A DNA stretch of 32,032 bases, taken from positions 1-32,032 of the forward strand of contig CAYMOJ010000020.1 in assembly GCA_964392175.1 (NCBI GenBank), in the 5' to 3' direction. Under the pieces are notes generated by a model that was given only the letters and a program-made list of their open reading frames with translations, ran no database searches and was not told the origin of the DNA. Of the stretch, positions 22,355 to 31,064 are shown one piece after another. Source of the stretch: Firm-04 sp964392175 (GTDB lineage: Bacteria; Bacillota; Clostridia; Oscillospirales; Ruminococcaceae). The position numbers and the translations under genes were made by a program. Each line of letters starts with the position of its first letter. The first letter of the stretch is position 1.

Positions 22355-25095
22355 TGCTTCGCCCCACAGCACAGCTTATATTTTTTGCCACTGCCACAAG
22401 GGCAAGGCTCATTGGGACCGATCTTCTTTTTGGCTGTTGCCTGTGCAGTGAAGCTACCATCACCTGCGCCTGCATTGGGCGCAGCCGGCTTTGCGACCTG
22501 CTCGCGCTCCGGTGCTTTGTTATTCATCAAACGAATGGTCATCAGCATACGAACGGTTTCCTCACGAATGGCTTCAATCATGGCATCGAACATGGCAAAG
22601 CCCTCGTAACGATACTCAATAACAGGATTATGCTGTGCCATACCACGCAGACCGATGCCGCGCTTCAGCTCATCCATATCATCGATGTGCGCCATCCACT
22701 TGGTATCTACGATTTTCAGCAACACCACGCGTTCCAGCTCTCGCAGTTCATCCTTACCGATATTGTTTTCGCGCATTTGATACACAGCGAGGGTACGGTC
22801 GGTCAACATTTTGACGATATCGTCGCGGCTGGTCTTGTAGATTTTATCCTTATCCCAGTCAAAGTCCTCAGGCACCGTGATCCAATCCATGAAATGCTCG
22901 CGCAGACCAATCAGATTCCAGCCATCGCGATCAACATCATCTGCCAGATACTGATAAACGGTATCATGGATCAACTCCTTGATCATGTTGGTAATATAAG
23001 CATGGAGGTCTTCACCATCAAGCACCTTACTACGCTGACCGTAAATGATCTCGCGCTGCTTGCTCATCACATCATCATAATTGAGGACATTTTTACGCAC
23101 AGCAAAATGCCTTGCTTCCACCTTCTTCTGCGAGGACTCGATAATCTTGGTCAGCATCTTACTCTCAATGGGCATATCCTCTTCCACGTTGAGGCGCGCC
23201 ATCATGTTTTCAAGGCGTTCACCTGCAAACACACGCATCAGGTCATCCTCTACAGAGAGGAAGAAGCGGCTTTCACCGGGGTCACCCTGACGACCTGCAC
23301 GACCACGCAGCTGATTATCAATACGGCGAGATTCGTGACGCTCAGTGCCAAGAATATACAATCCACCGGCTTCCTTGACAGCAACTGCACGCTCCTTCAC
23401 CTCTGCATCGAACTTGGCGTACAGCGTACGATACACCTCACGAGCTGCCAGAACCTCCTCGTTATCGGTATCTGCAAAGCCGACAGCCTCGGTAATAATA
23501 TCTTCGGGGATCTCACGCTTTCGCATCTCAGCCTTTGCAAGAAACTCTGCATTACCTCCCAACATGATATCCGTTCCACGACCGGCCATGTTCGTGGCAA
23601 TGGTCACAGCACCCAGTTTACCTGCCTGTGCAACGATTTCCGCTTCCTTGGCATGATATTTCGCGTTGAGCACCTCGTGTTTAATACCACGACGATGGAG
23701 CATTTTGGAAAGCAGTTCAGACTTCTCAATGGAAATAGTACCCACCAGAACGGGCTGTCCCTTTTCATGGCAAGCAAGGATCTGCTCAATGATTGCAGCA
23801 TACTTTGCCTTTTCCGTACGATAGATCACATCAGACTGGTCTTTGCGGATCACGGGACGATTGGTAGGGATGGCAATCACATCCAGCTTGTAAATTTCAC
23901 GAAACTCGTCTTCCTCGGTCATCGCAGTACCGGTCATACCGGAAAGTTTATTGTACAAGCGGAAATAGTTCTGGAACGTGATTGTAGCAAGCGTCTTGGA
24001 TTCGTGCTTGACCTTTACGCCCTCTTTCGCCTCAATTGCCTGATGCAGACCGTTGTTGTAGCGTCTGCCAAGCATCAGTCGTCCTGTATTCTCATCCACG
24101 ATGATGATCTCATCGTCCTTGACAACATAGTCGATATCCAGGTGCATCACGCCGTGTGCGTTGATCGCCTGATTGACATGGTGCAGCAGCGTCATGTTTT
24201 CCGCATCCATCAGGTTTTCAACGCCGAAATATTTTTCCGCCTTCTGCACGCCACGACGGGTAATGGTTGCAGACTTTGCTTTTTCATCCACGATGTAGTC
24301 GTAATCCTCAAAGCTTTCGTCCTGATCCTGTTTTTCGTCCATTTCTACGATGGTAATCGGCGTCAAAGTACGTGCAAACTTATCGGCACGGTCATAAAGG
24401 TCGGTAGACTTATCGCCTTGACCGGAAATGATCAGCGGGGTTCTTGCCTCATCAATCAGGATGGAGTCAACCTCGTCCACGATGGCAAAGTTCGGAGCTC
24501 TCTGCACACGGTCTCTCTTGTGAATGACCATGTTATCACGCAAATAGTCGAAGCCAATCTCATTGTTGGTAGCGTAGGTCACATCACAAGCATATGCCGC
24601 ACGGCGTTCATCATTGTTCAGTCCATGCAGAATGCAGCCAACGGTCAGGCCGAGAAAACGCAGCACCTTTCCCATTTCATCGGATTGCGTCTTTGCAAGG
24701 TAATCGTTCACCGTAACAACGTGAACACCTTTGCCGCTTAAACCATTGAGGTACGCCGCAACGCAGGCAACCAGTGTTTTACCTTCACCGGTGCGCATTT
24801 CCGCGATACGCCCCTGATGCAACACAATTGCACCGATAATCTGTACGGGAAAAGGCTTCTTGCCGAGCACTCTGTCCGCTGCTTCACGAACAGTTGCAAG
24901 TGCCTCCGGCAGAATATCATCCAGAGTTTCGCCCTTCGCGAGGCGCTCACGAAACTCTGTTGTTTTTGCTTTCAGCATTGCATCGGAAAAGCCCTTGTAA
25001 TCCTCGTCAAGAGCCAAGACTTTTTGCTTAAGGGGTTCGATTCTCGCCAACTCTTTTTCGCTGTAAGAACCGAAAATACGATCAAATATACTCAT
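22351..25095 (-). CDS. secA: Preprotein translocase ATPase SecA, 914 aa
   Basis: Motor that drives secreted proteins through SecYEG. Complete: Walker A MRTGEGKT (100-107), the DEVDSILIDEARTPLIISG segment, AGRGTDIMLGGNAEF, GRAGRQGDPG, and a C-terminal SEC-C zinc motif (CPCGSGKKYKLCC). The ATG at 25095 is preceded by AAAGGCGG. A consensus promoter lies upstream. The last four bases overlap the cellobiose 2-epimerase start, an unusual partner for secA. All the secreted dockerin enzymes in the window would depend on it. Confidence 0.98.
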   Translation of the reverse strand: MSIFDRIFGSYSEKELARIEPLKQKVLALDEDYKGFSDAMLKAKTTEFRERLAKGETLDDILPEALATVREAADRVLGKKPFPVQIIGAIVLHQGRIAEMRTGEGKTLVACVAAYLNGLSGKGVHVVTVNDYLAKTQSDEMGKVLRFLGLTVGCILHGLNNDERRAAYACDVTYATNNEIGFDYLRDNMVIHKRDRVQRAPNFAIVDEVDSILIDEARTPLIISGQGDKSTDLYDRADKFARTLTPITIVEMDEKQDQDESFEDYDYIVDEKAKSATITRRGVQKAEKYFGVENLMDAENMTLLHHVNQAINAHGVMHLDIDYVVKDDEIIIVDENTGRLMLGRRYNNGLHQAIEAKEGVKVKHESKTLATITFQNYFRLYNKLSGMTGTAMTEEDEFREIYKLDVIAIPTNRPVIRKDQSDVIYRTEKAKYAAIIEQILACHEKGQPVLVGTISIEKSELLSKMLHRRGIKHEVLNAKYHAKEAEIVAQAGKLGAVTIATNMAGRGTDIMLGGNAEFLAKAEMRKREIPEDIITEAVGFADTDNEEVLAAREVYRTLYAKFDAEVKERAVAVKEAGGLYILGTERHESRRIDNQLRGRAGRQGDPGESRFFLSVEDDLMRVFAGERLENMMARLNVEEDMPIESKMLTKIIESSQKKVEARHFAVRKNVLNYDDVMSKQREIIYGQRSKVLDGEDLHAYITNMIKELIHDTVYQYLADDVDRDGWNLIGLREHFMDWITVPEDFDWDKDKIYKTSRDDIVKMLTDRTLAVYQMRENNIGKDELRELERVVLLKIVDTKWMAHIDDMDELKRGIGLRGMAQHNPVIEYRYEGFAMFDAMIEAIREETVRMLMTIRLMNNKAPEREQVAKPAAPNAGAGDGSFTAQATAKKKIGPNEPCPCGSGKKYKLCCGAKQ

Positions 25096-25176
25096 TGGAA
25101 AACCGCCTTTTTTGAATCATTCATCAGATACCGTCACGCTACATTTTGCAAGCGATACAGCATCCCACATTCTATA

Positions 25177-25205
25177 AGTGTACAATAAATTCCTGATTTT
25201 GTCAA
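25177..25205 (-). promoter_or_regulatory. Promoter of secA
   Basis: TTGACA (25205-25200), 17-bp spacer, TACACT (25182-25177) on the minus strand, giving a leader of about 80 bases. Confidence 0.82.
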
Positions 25206-25233
25206 TAGTTGGGAAATAAAAATATCGGAAAAT

Positions 25234-26214
25234 TCAACGCTCGGTCAGATCATCGCTCTGCTTTTCACGATTGGAGAGATACGTTTCCACCAAATATTTC
25301 GGGCGCTGCTTCGTTTCCAGGTAGATTTTGCCAATATATTCGCCGATCACGCCAAGGGCAAAGAGAATCAGCCCGCCGATTGCCCAAACTGAGATCGTTG
25401 TAGAAGTCCAACCGGCAACGGTATGCCCTGTAAAGTATCGCACAAGGCAGTAGACGATCATTGCAATACTGACGACAAAAATCAAAGCCCCCAGCGAAGT
25501 GATCATACGAATGGGTTTAGTAGAAAGTGAAGTGATACCCTGCATTGCAAAGGAAAGCATCTTCTTCAAGGGATATTTGGATTCACCTGCAAAGCGCTTG
25601 GCACGCTCATAATACACGGTTGTGGAAGGGTATCCGATCATCGGGACAATGCCGCGTAAAAACAGGTTCACTTCCTGAAACTGTGCAAGTCCATCCAAAG
25701 CCCTACGGCTCATCAAACGGTAATCGGCGTGATTATAGATCACCTCTGCGCCCATCATGTTCATGAGCTTATAAAACCCTTCGGCAGTCATACGCTTAAA
25801 TGCAGAATCCGTTTTGCGGGCACTACGTACACCATATACGACATCATAGCCCTCGGTGAACTTTTCAATCATCTCCACGATGGCATTCACATCATCCTGC
25901 AAATCGGCATCCAGAGAAATGATTGCATCGCAGCGATCGCGTACCGTCATCATACCGGCAAGCAAAGCATTCTGATGCCCTTGATTACGAGAAAGATGAA
26001 TTCCCTCAAAAAACTGTGGCTGCGCATGATAGTATTCCGCAATCATCGCCCATGTGCGATCCATGGAGCCGTCATCTACCAAAACGATACGGCTATCGTA
26101 GGTGATCGTTCCTTTTTCTTGTAGCTGTGTCATCAAGGCTGTCAGTCGCTTGGTTGTTTCGGGTAAAACTGCTTCCTCATTATAGCAAGGAATGACAAGA
26201 TAGATTGTTTTCAT
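25234..26214 (-). CDS. GT2 polyprenyl-phosphate glycosyltransferase (GtrB/ArnC-like), 326 aa
   Basis: Transfers a sugar from a nucleotide donor to a lipid phosphate at the cytoplasmic membrane. GT-A domain: VIPCYNEEAVLPET (7-20), VDDGSMDRTW (46-55) and the metal-binding SLDADLQDD (100-108). Two C-terminal transmembrane segments lie at about 237-260 and 271-295. This matches GtrB, ArnC and CsbB-type proteins used in wall or surface glycan glycosylation. The ATG at 26214 has only a weak AGAAAG site, 19 bases after murD, suggesting translation linked to murD. The sugar is unknown; no GtrA-like flippase is adjacent. Confidence 0.9.
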   Translation of the reverse strand: MKTIYLVIPCYNEEAVLPETTKRLTALMTQLQEKGTITYDSRIVLVDDGSMDRTWAMIAEYYHAQPQFFEGIHLSRNQGHQNALLAGMMTVRDRCDAIISLDADLQDDVNAIVEMIEKFTEGYDVVYGVRSARKTDSAFKRMTAEGFYKLMNMMGAEVIYNHADYRLMSRRALDGLAQFQEVNLFLRGIVPMIGYPSTTVYYERAKRFAGESKYPLKKMLSFAMQGITSLSTKPIRMITSLGALIFVVSIAMIVYCLVRYFTGHTVAGWTSTTISVWAIGGLILFALGVIGEYIGKIYLETKQRPKYLVETYLSNREKQSDDLTER

Positions 26215-26233
26215 GATGTGTACTTTCTGCAAT

Positions 26234-27574
26234 TCAGTTTGCATCGGTTGCAAATACAAGGCTGCGAAAATGCTCGCCTCGTACTTCAAAATTTCGATAT
26301 TCGTTATAGCTGGCAGCTGCTGGAGAAAGCAATGCGATCTTTCCCTTCCGGGTAATTTGCTTTGCAAGCTGCACAGCTTCTGTTAAATTCTTCACCGTAA
26401 TGATTCGATCTGTCAATGCACTGCCATAGGATGCTGCTTCATTTGCAATGCGTCTGCCCGAATCGGACATAAGAATAATATGTGGCACAGTGGATGTGTT
26501 CAGATAATCCAACAGTGGTGTATAAGAGATTCCTCTGTCCATGCCACCGATCATCACCGTATCGGTATCCTTCAGGCTGTTGAGTGCCTGAATGCAAGTT
26601 TCGCAGGCAGTGGAAATCGAATCATTCACCCAGCGAATACCGCCCCATTCTCCCAACATTTCCAAACGATGGGGCAGCGGCTGAAATGTCATAATACCAT
26701 CTGCGATCTTCTCATCGGAAACGCCAAGCCGGTGGGCAAGTGCATACACTACAGCACAATTCAGACGATTATGCAAGCCTGTCAACGACATGGTCTTGGG
26801 TAATTCCATCGAATCTTTTCCACATCGCACTGTAGTTCCACCATGCAAGGAGATATCGGCAGCGCAATCATCCATTGCGATATGCAGTACATCTGCACAG
26901 CAATCCCCGGCCTTCGGCAGAGAAGGTTCTCCACAAAGCAGCAAATCACCTGCGTGCTGATAACGGTAGATATTTTCCTTGCAATAGGCGTAGTACGCAA
27001 GTGTACCATAATGATCAAGGTGTTCCTCGTACAAATTCAGAAAAACCGCAGTTTTCGGCGAAACCTTCGTGTATTCCAATTGGTGAACGCCAATTTCCAG
27101 AACAATGATCGTTTCGGGCGTGATCTGCTCATACAGATCAGCCATGGGAATGCCAATATTGCCACCGAGTACCGATGGCAAACCGGCTGTCTGCAACACA
27201 TGATACAACAGCGACGATGTCGTGGATTTTCCTTTTGTGCCTGTAATGCCGATGCACTGCTCACGGTAGGCTGTGAGAAACACCGCCGTCAATGAGGTAA
27301 CCGTACAGGGCAACTGTTCCGGAGACGTTTCCAGCACAATGCCGGGGCTTTTGAACACGATATCATAATCGTACATGGCTTTTTGGTAATCAGCCCCGAT
27401 ATGCAATGCCACGCCATTTGGCGCATCAGGAATGGGATTCCGGTCAGCAATGCCAAGGGTGGTATAACCGCCAACCTGCGCAATTCTACGATACAGTGCC
27501 CTGCCCTCGCGTCCAAAGCCAAGCAATAGCACACGCTGATCGCCAACCATTTTTTTCAGGATATTCAAAAGCAT
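26234..27574 (-). CDS. murD: UDP-N-acetylmuramoyl-L-alanine--D-glutamate ligase, 446 aa
   Basis: Adds D-glutamate to UDP-MurNAc-L-Ala in peptidoglycan synthesis. Mur ligase features: N-terminal nucleotide-binding VLLLGFGREGRALYRR (15-30), ATP loop GTKGKSTT (112-119), LNLYEEHLDHYGTLAYYAYCK in the central domain, and the C-terminal VNDSISTACETCIQAL and MIGGMDRGISY strings. The ATG at 27574 follows AAGGAG at six bases. It lies 26 bases after galK and is separated from the usual dcw cluster; no other mur or fts gene is in the window. Confidence 0.94.
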   Translation of the reverse strand: MLLNILKKMVGDQRVLLLGFGREGRALYRRIAQVGGYTTLGIADRNPIPDAPNGVALHIGADYQKAMYDYDIVFKSPGIVLETSPEQLPCTVTSLTAVFLTAYREQCIGITGTKGKSTTSSLLYHVLQTAGLPSVLGGNIGIPMADLYEQITPETIIVLEIGVHQLEYTKVSPKTAVFLNLYEEHLDHYGTLAYYAYCKENIYRYQHAGDLLLCGEPSLPKAGDCCADVLHIAMDDCAADISLHGGTTVRCGKDSMELPKTMSLTGLHNRLNCAVVYALAHRLGVSDEKIADGIMTFQPLPHRLEMLGEWGGIRWVNDSISTACETCIQALNSLKDTDTVMIGGMDRGISYTPLLDYLNTSTVPHIILMSDSGRRIANEAASYGSALTDRIITVKNLTEAVQLAKQITRKGKIALLSPAAASYNEYRNFEVRGEHFRSLVFATDAN

Positions 27575-27600
27575 GCAAAACTCCTTATAACAACATCAAG

Positions 27601-28917
27601 TCAGACAGTGACATTGGGCAACAATACTGCTGCACCTTCTGCGCGGATATTCAGCACGTAGCAGGCATTCTCACCCAACACGGCATTGATTGCCGCGCAA
27701 AATGAATCGCACTCTGCAATTGGTACATACGCCTGAACTGTACCGGCAAATCCACCGCCATGCACGCGATATGCACCCTTACCACCCAGGAATTTTTCGC
27801 AAAGTGCAAGCGTAACGGATACCGCCTGCTGCTGTGGTTTATGACAGGAATAAATATTTTGCAGATTGACAAGGGATGAGCGACCGGATTCCGTGACCAT
27901 TGCAAGATAATCCGCAAATCTGCCATCGGAAAGTGCGGTAATCTGCATAGGAACACGCTTGTTATCACCATAAAAATGGATCGCACGCATCACAGCACGA
28001 TCACCGCAAACCTGACGAATTGTAGGCAAATTTTGCCAGAAATCGTTTTCATCGGTATTGCGCAGAACATCAGCACCAAGCTGCCGCGCTACAGACTTCA
28101 TCTCAGCGGGGATCGCTGCATAATCTTCTGTCAAATCAGCGTGGTCACCACCTGTATCAATAATACAGAACGCGTAACCCTCTTTCCCAAAATGCAATGT
28201 GACCTGCTGCCACTGTGGCTTTGCTGGATCAGCAAAGTCAATGGCAACTACACCGCCCAACGCACAAGCCATCTGATCCATTAGACCGCAAGGCTTACCA
28301 AAATACTGATTTTCAACATTCTGTGCAATGATTGCAAGGGTCTCCAATGTTAGCGCATCAGCAGCATAAAAATGATTGCAAATGGTGCCGATCATGACCT
28401 CAAACGCGGCTGAAGAAGAAAGTCCACTGCCTTTTAATACGGAAGACGTGGTATATGCAACGAATCCGCCAACTTTGATATCGCGCTTCTCAAAAAGCGC
28501 AGCAGTACCGCGTATCAATGCAGCAGAGGTGCCACGCTCATCCTCGTGAATGTGCAAATCGGCAAGAGAAATACAATCAGCAGGATACCCTTCGGATTTC
28601 ACAGTAATGGTATTCTCTTTGATGGGTGTCGCTACTGCAATGATATCCAAACTGACACCAGCTGCAAGCACACAGCCATTTTGATGATCGGTATGGTTGC
28701 CACCAAGCTCTGTTCTACCGGATACAGAAAACAGCTGCACGGGTGTATTCTCACCGTCACAGTATTGCGGAAATTCCGCGAGAAAAGCATCCAGTGCACG
28801 CATCAAACGGGCACGGTATGGGGCGAGATCTGCACCTGCTACACCATACAGCCCCGAAAGACGGGCATCCAGCTTGCCATCAGAGAGATATTTTCGTGTC
28901 TGTGCAATCGTATACAT
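27601..28917 (-). CDS. galK: Galactokinase family protein (GHMP kinase), 438 aa
   Basis: Predicted to phosphorylate galactose at C1, or a related sugar. Motif 1 reads GRTELGGNHTDHQNG (67-81), where textbook galactokinases have GRVNLIGEHTDYNGG. Motif 2 is the GHMP ATP loop KGSGLSSSAAFE (162-173), and motif 3 is seen in RVHGGGFAGTVQAY near the C-terminus. At 438 residues it is longer than the usual 385-400 because of an extended N-terminus. The ATG at 28917 follows AAGGAG at eight bases and is 15 bases after the esterase gene. No galT or galE is nearby, so substrate specificity is less certain than the fold. Confidence 0.87.
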   Translation of the reverse strand: MYTIAQTRKYLSDGKLDARLSGLYGVAGADLAPYRARLMRALDAFLAEFPQYCDGENTPVQLFSVSGRTELGGNHTDHQNGCVLAAGVSLDIIAVATPIKENTITVKSEGYPADCISLADLHIHEDERGTSAALIRGTAALFEKRDIKVGGFVAYTTSSVLKGSGLSSSAAFEVMIGTICNHFYAADALTLETLAIIAQNVENQYFGKPCGLMDQMACALGGVVAIDFADPAKPQWQQVTLHFGKEGYAFCIIDTGGDHADLTEDYAAIPAEMKSVARQLGADVLRNTDENDFWQNLPTIRQVCGDRAVMRAIHFYGDNKRVPMQITALSDGRFADYLAMVTESGRSSLVNLQNIYSCHKPQQQAVSVTLALCEKFLGGKGAYRVHGGGFAGTVQAYVPIAECDSFCAAINAVLGENACYVLNIRAEGAAVLLPNVTV

Positions 28918-28932
28918 TCAGAATACTCCTTT

Positions 28933-30240
28933 TTACCATCCAAGCCAATTTCGGATGTAATCACTAAGAACTTCCGCAGCTTTATCATGCGTCTTTGCAG
29001 TAGGATGCCAATCCACAGCATAACCGTCCTCAGCAAGCTGCGCTGCAAACCGCATACTATTGATGTTGGTATCACCGGTTTCGGCAGTATAATCGGATAC
29101 AGCCAGTTCCATCGCATCGCAAAGCTGTGTACCCATAATGCCAAGCGTACAGAGGATTGGCGCATTGGGATTCTTCGCACGGATTTCTTTCAAAAATGCA
29201 ATATAAGCATCTGCGTATTCTCTCTGACGTGTGCCATCTCCACCCGTATAGGACGCATCATTGGTACCGAGGTTGATAACAATCAAAGAAGGCTCCTCTT
29301 CAAACTGCCACTCGATATTCTGTGGCTGAAGCGTACCCTCAAACTTGCCATAGCAGAAACCAAGATGATCATAGTATGGTGGAACCAGCTGCTTGGTATT
29401 CAACTGACCGTTGCTTGTATATCCCGAAAGGATTCCGTGCCCACTATAGCTGACCATGCTGTAATCGGCATCCAGCATTTCGGCAGTGCGATATGCATAA
29501 GCACGGGTCACATTCTCTGTAAGTGTCTTGAAGCCACCGCCGGTATCTTCCAAATCCACACCATAGCCACAGGTGATAGAATCGCCGATAAACTCAATGG
29601 TATGTGCTTTTTTTGCAACCGGTACAATGGCATCCTCGGCATCCACCACAATATCGCGAATACCAAGCGTAGAATTGCAAGCCTCAGAAAGCTTCACCAC
29701 ACGAACTTCATGGTTCGCCGCAGTATCTGCATCCAGCACTACAACATCCATCGTAGACGTTATAAGTTGTGCATCCTGAAGCAGTGCGTCATCCAAGTAA
29801 ATCGCATAGCGCGCAGCATTTGCCTCGCCTGCGGTGTACTGGGTATCAGCGACCAGCGTCAGCGTACACTTTGATCCATGAAAAGAAAACGCAATGCCCG
29901 TTCCGGAAAGCGAACACCAAGTTGTTTTACTTTCCTCATGATAATATGTACGTCCAAGCTGCTTTGCATACTGCTCGGTAGGCGCAAAAATTTGCAGCTG
30001 ATCGGCATCGCCCCCCAGCACTGCTTGATACTTCGCCTTGATCCAATCCATACGGTCAACTGTTCCGTTGCGATCGACATCCAACATTGTCACTTCTTTC
30101 TCTGTGAATTTTTCCGAACCATCCAGATAGGCACTCAACTTGTCAACTGTAGTACTGCTACCCAAAGCCAATGGTGACACCGCAATGCCAACTGTGGCTA
30201 CGACCGCAATTGCAGAGATGGTAAGCACCTTTTTCTTCAT
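28933..30240 (-). CDS. Secreted CE2-type SGNH esterase with N-terminal dockerin-like repeat, 435 aa
   Basis: Predicted acetyl esterase acting on acetylated plant polysaccharides. A lysine-rich signal peptide (1-28) is followed by a single calcium-loop repeat (about 53-75, DVDRNGTVDRMDW). A beta-sandwich domain (about 90-205) and an SGNH hydrolase domain (about 212-435) follow. Catalytic landmarks are FIGDSITCGYG (Ser221), NLGTNDASY (324-331) and VDWHPTAKTH (His412). The jelly-roll plus SGNH order is that of carbohydrate esterase family 2. The ATG at 30240 follows GGGAGG. It has its own promoter and heads the run with galK, murD and the GT2 gene. Confidence 0.88.
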   Translation of the reverse strand: MKKKVLTISAIAVVATVGIAVSPLALGSSTTVDKLSAYLDGSEKFTEKEVTMLDVDRNGTVDRMDWIKAKYQAVLGGDADQLQIFAPTEQYAKQLGRTYYHEESKTTWCSLSGTGIAFSFHGSKCTLTLVADTQYTAGEANAARYAIYLDDALLQDAQLITSTMDVVVLDADTAANHEVRVVKLSEACNSTLGIRDIVVDAEDAIVPVAKKAHTIEFIGDSITCGYGVDLEDTGGGFKTLTENVTRAYAYRTAEMLDADYSMVSYSGHGILSGYTSNGQLNTKQLVPPYYDHLGFCYGKFEGTLQPQNIEWQFEEEPSLIVINLGTNDASYTGGDGTRQREYADAYIAFLKEIRAKNPNAPILCTLGIMGTQLCDAMELAVSDYTAETGDTNINSMRFAAQLAEDGYAVDWHPTAKTHDKAAEVLSDYIRNWLGW

Positions 30241-30283
30241 GTTCCAACCTCCCAATTTCAGATTACAAAAAATCGCTCCTAGT

Positions 30284-30312
30284 ATTATACCAAATTATCT
30301 TGCAAATTGCAA
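30284..30312 (-). promoter_or_regulatory. Promoter of the esterase-galK-murD run
   Basis: TTGCAA (30312-30307), 17-bp spacer, TATAAT (30289-30284) on the minus strand. Its -35 box lies next to the -35 box of the divergent trmK promoter. Confidence 0.8.
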
Positions 30313-30328
30313 CCTTTTGTGCTATAAT
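30300..30328 (+). promoter_or_regulatory. Promoter of trmK, overlapping the divergent esterase promoter
   Basis: TTGCAA (30300-30305), 17-bp spacer, TATAAT (30323-30328) with an extended TGC. The two promoters overlap so that RNA polymerase could hardly occupy both at once. Confidence 0.8.
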
Positions 30329-30383
30329 TTAGAAGAAATTCATCTTTATGATGGCTTTCAGTTCTACAATGGAGGAATATGCC

Positions 30384-31064
30384 ATGATACCGCTTTCTGC
30401 GCGGCTGCTTTGCTGTGCATCCTTTGTGCAGGGCGAATACGCCTGTGATATTGGCACAGACCATGCCTTGTTGCCTGCTTACCTTATACAAAGCGGAAAA
30501 TGCAAACGTGCCCTTGCAACCGATATCAAGCAAGGCCCACTTTCGGCAGCCGCACAAACGCTGAAACGCTTCAATGTTGCATCATCCGTATCGCTTTGCT
30601 GCTCTGACGGGCTGCATTCTGTGCCTGAAAAGGGCATCACAGATGTCATCATCGCAGGCATGGGCGGTGAAACCATTCGGGATATCTTAGCCGCCCCCTG
30701 TGCAAAATGGTTAACTCGCGGTACAAATCTCGTGTTGCAGCCGATGACCAAAGCGGAAATCCTACGCAGTTGGCTTGCTGAAAACGGATTTCGCGTGATG
30801 AAAGAATCTGCGGTCAAGGATGCACATCTCTATACCGTGATGCAGGCACAATACACAGGCGATACCACCCCCCTGACAGAATGCCAAAGCTATGTGGGGC
30901 AATTGCGCAAAACCGAACTGCTGACCAAGGTCTATATTGCCACAATCCTTGAACGGCTTGGCAAAAAACTGGAGGGGCAAAAATCGGTGAATAGCCCGGA
31001 AGCAGAAATGACGGAACGGCTGATTCGCGAGATTAATCTTTGGCGAAAGGAAGGAGAAATATGA
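30384..31064 (+). CDS. trmK: tRNA (adenine(22)-N1)-methyltransferase TrmK, 226 aa
   Basis: Methylates N1 of A22 in tRNA using S-adenosylmethionine. Rossmann-like MTase core: the SAM-binding ACDIGTDHALLPAYLI near residue 20, ATDIKQGPLSAA, and AGMGGETIRDIL with LVLQPMTKAEILRSWL, all characteristic of the TrmK/YqfN family. A C-terminal helical tail carries the KTELLTKVY region. The ATG at 30384 follows GGAGG. The stop overlaps the next gene's ATG in ATGA, a pairing with the Nif3-like gene found across Firmicutes. Confidence 0.94.
   Translation: MIPLSARLLCCASFVQGEYACDIGTDHALLPAYLIQSGKCKRALATDIKQGPLSAAAQTLKRFNVASSVSLCCSDGLHSVPEKGITDVIIAGMGGETIRDILAAPCAKWLTRGTNLVLQPMTKAEILRSWLAENGFRVMKESAVKDAHLYTVMQAQYTGDTTPLTECQSYVGQLRKTELLTKVYIATILERLGKKLEGQKSVNSPEAEMTERLIREINLWRKEGEI

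Noticed and set aside
22228..24741. An 837-codon open frame on the plus strand opposite secA
   Set aside because: It is the mirror of a complete, motif-rich SecA coding sequence. Its translation is rich in His, Ile and Cys with no recognisable domain, and it lacks a ribosome binding site.
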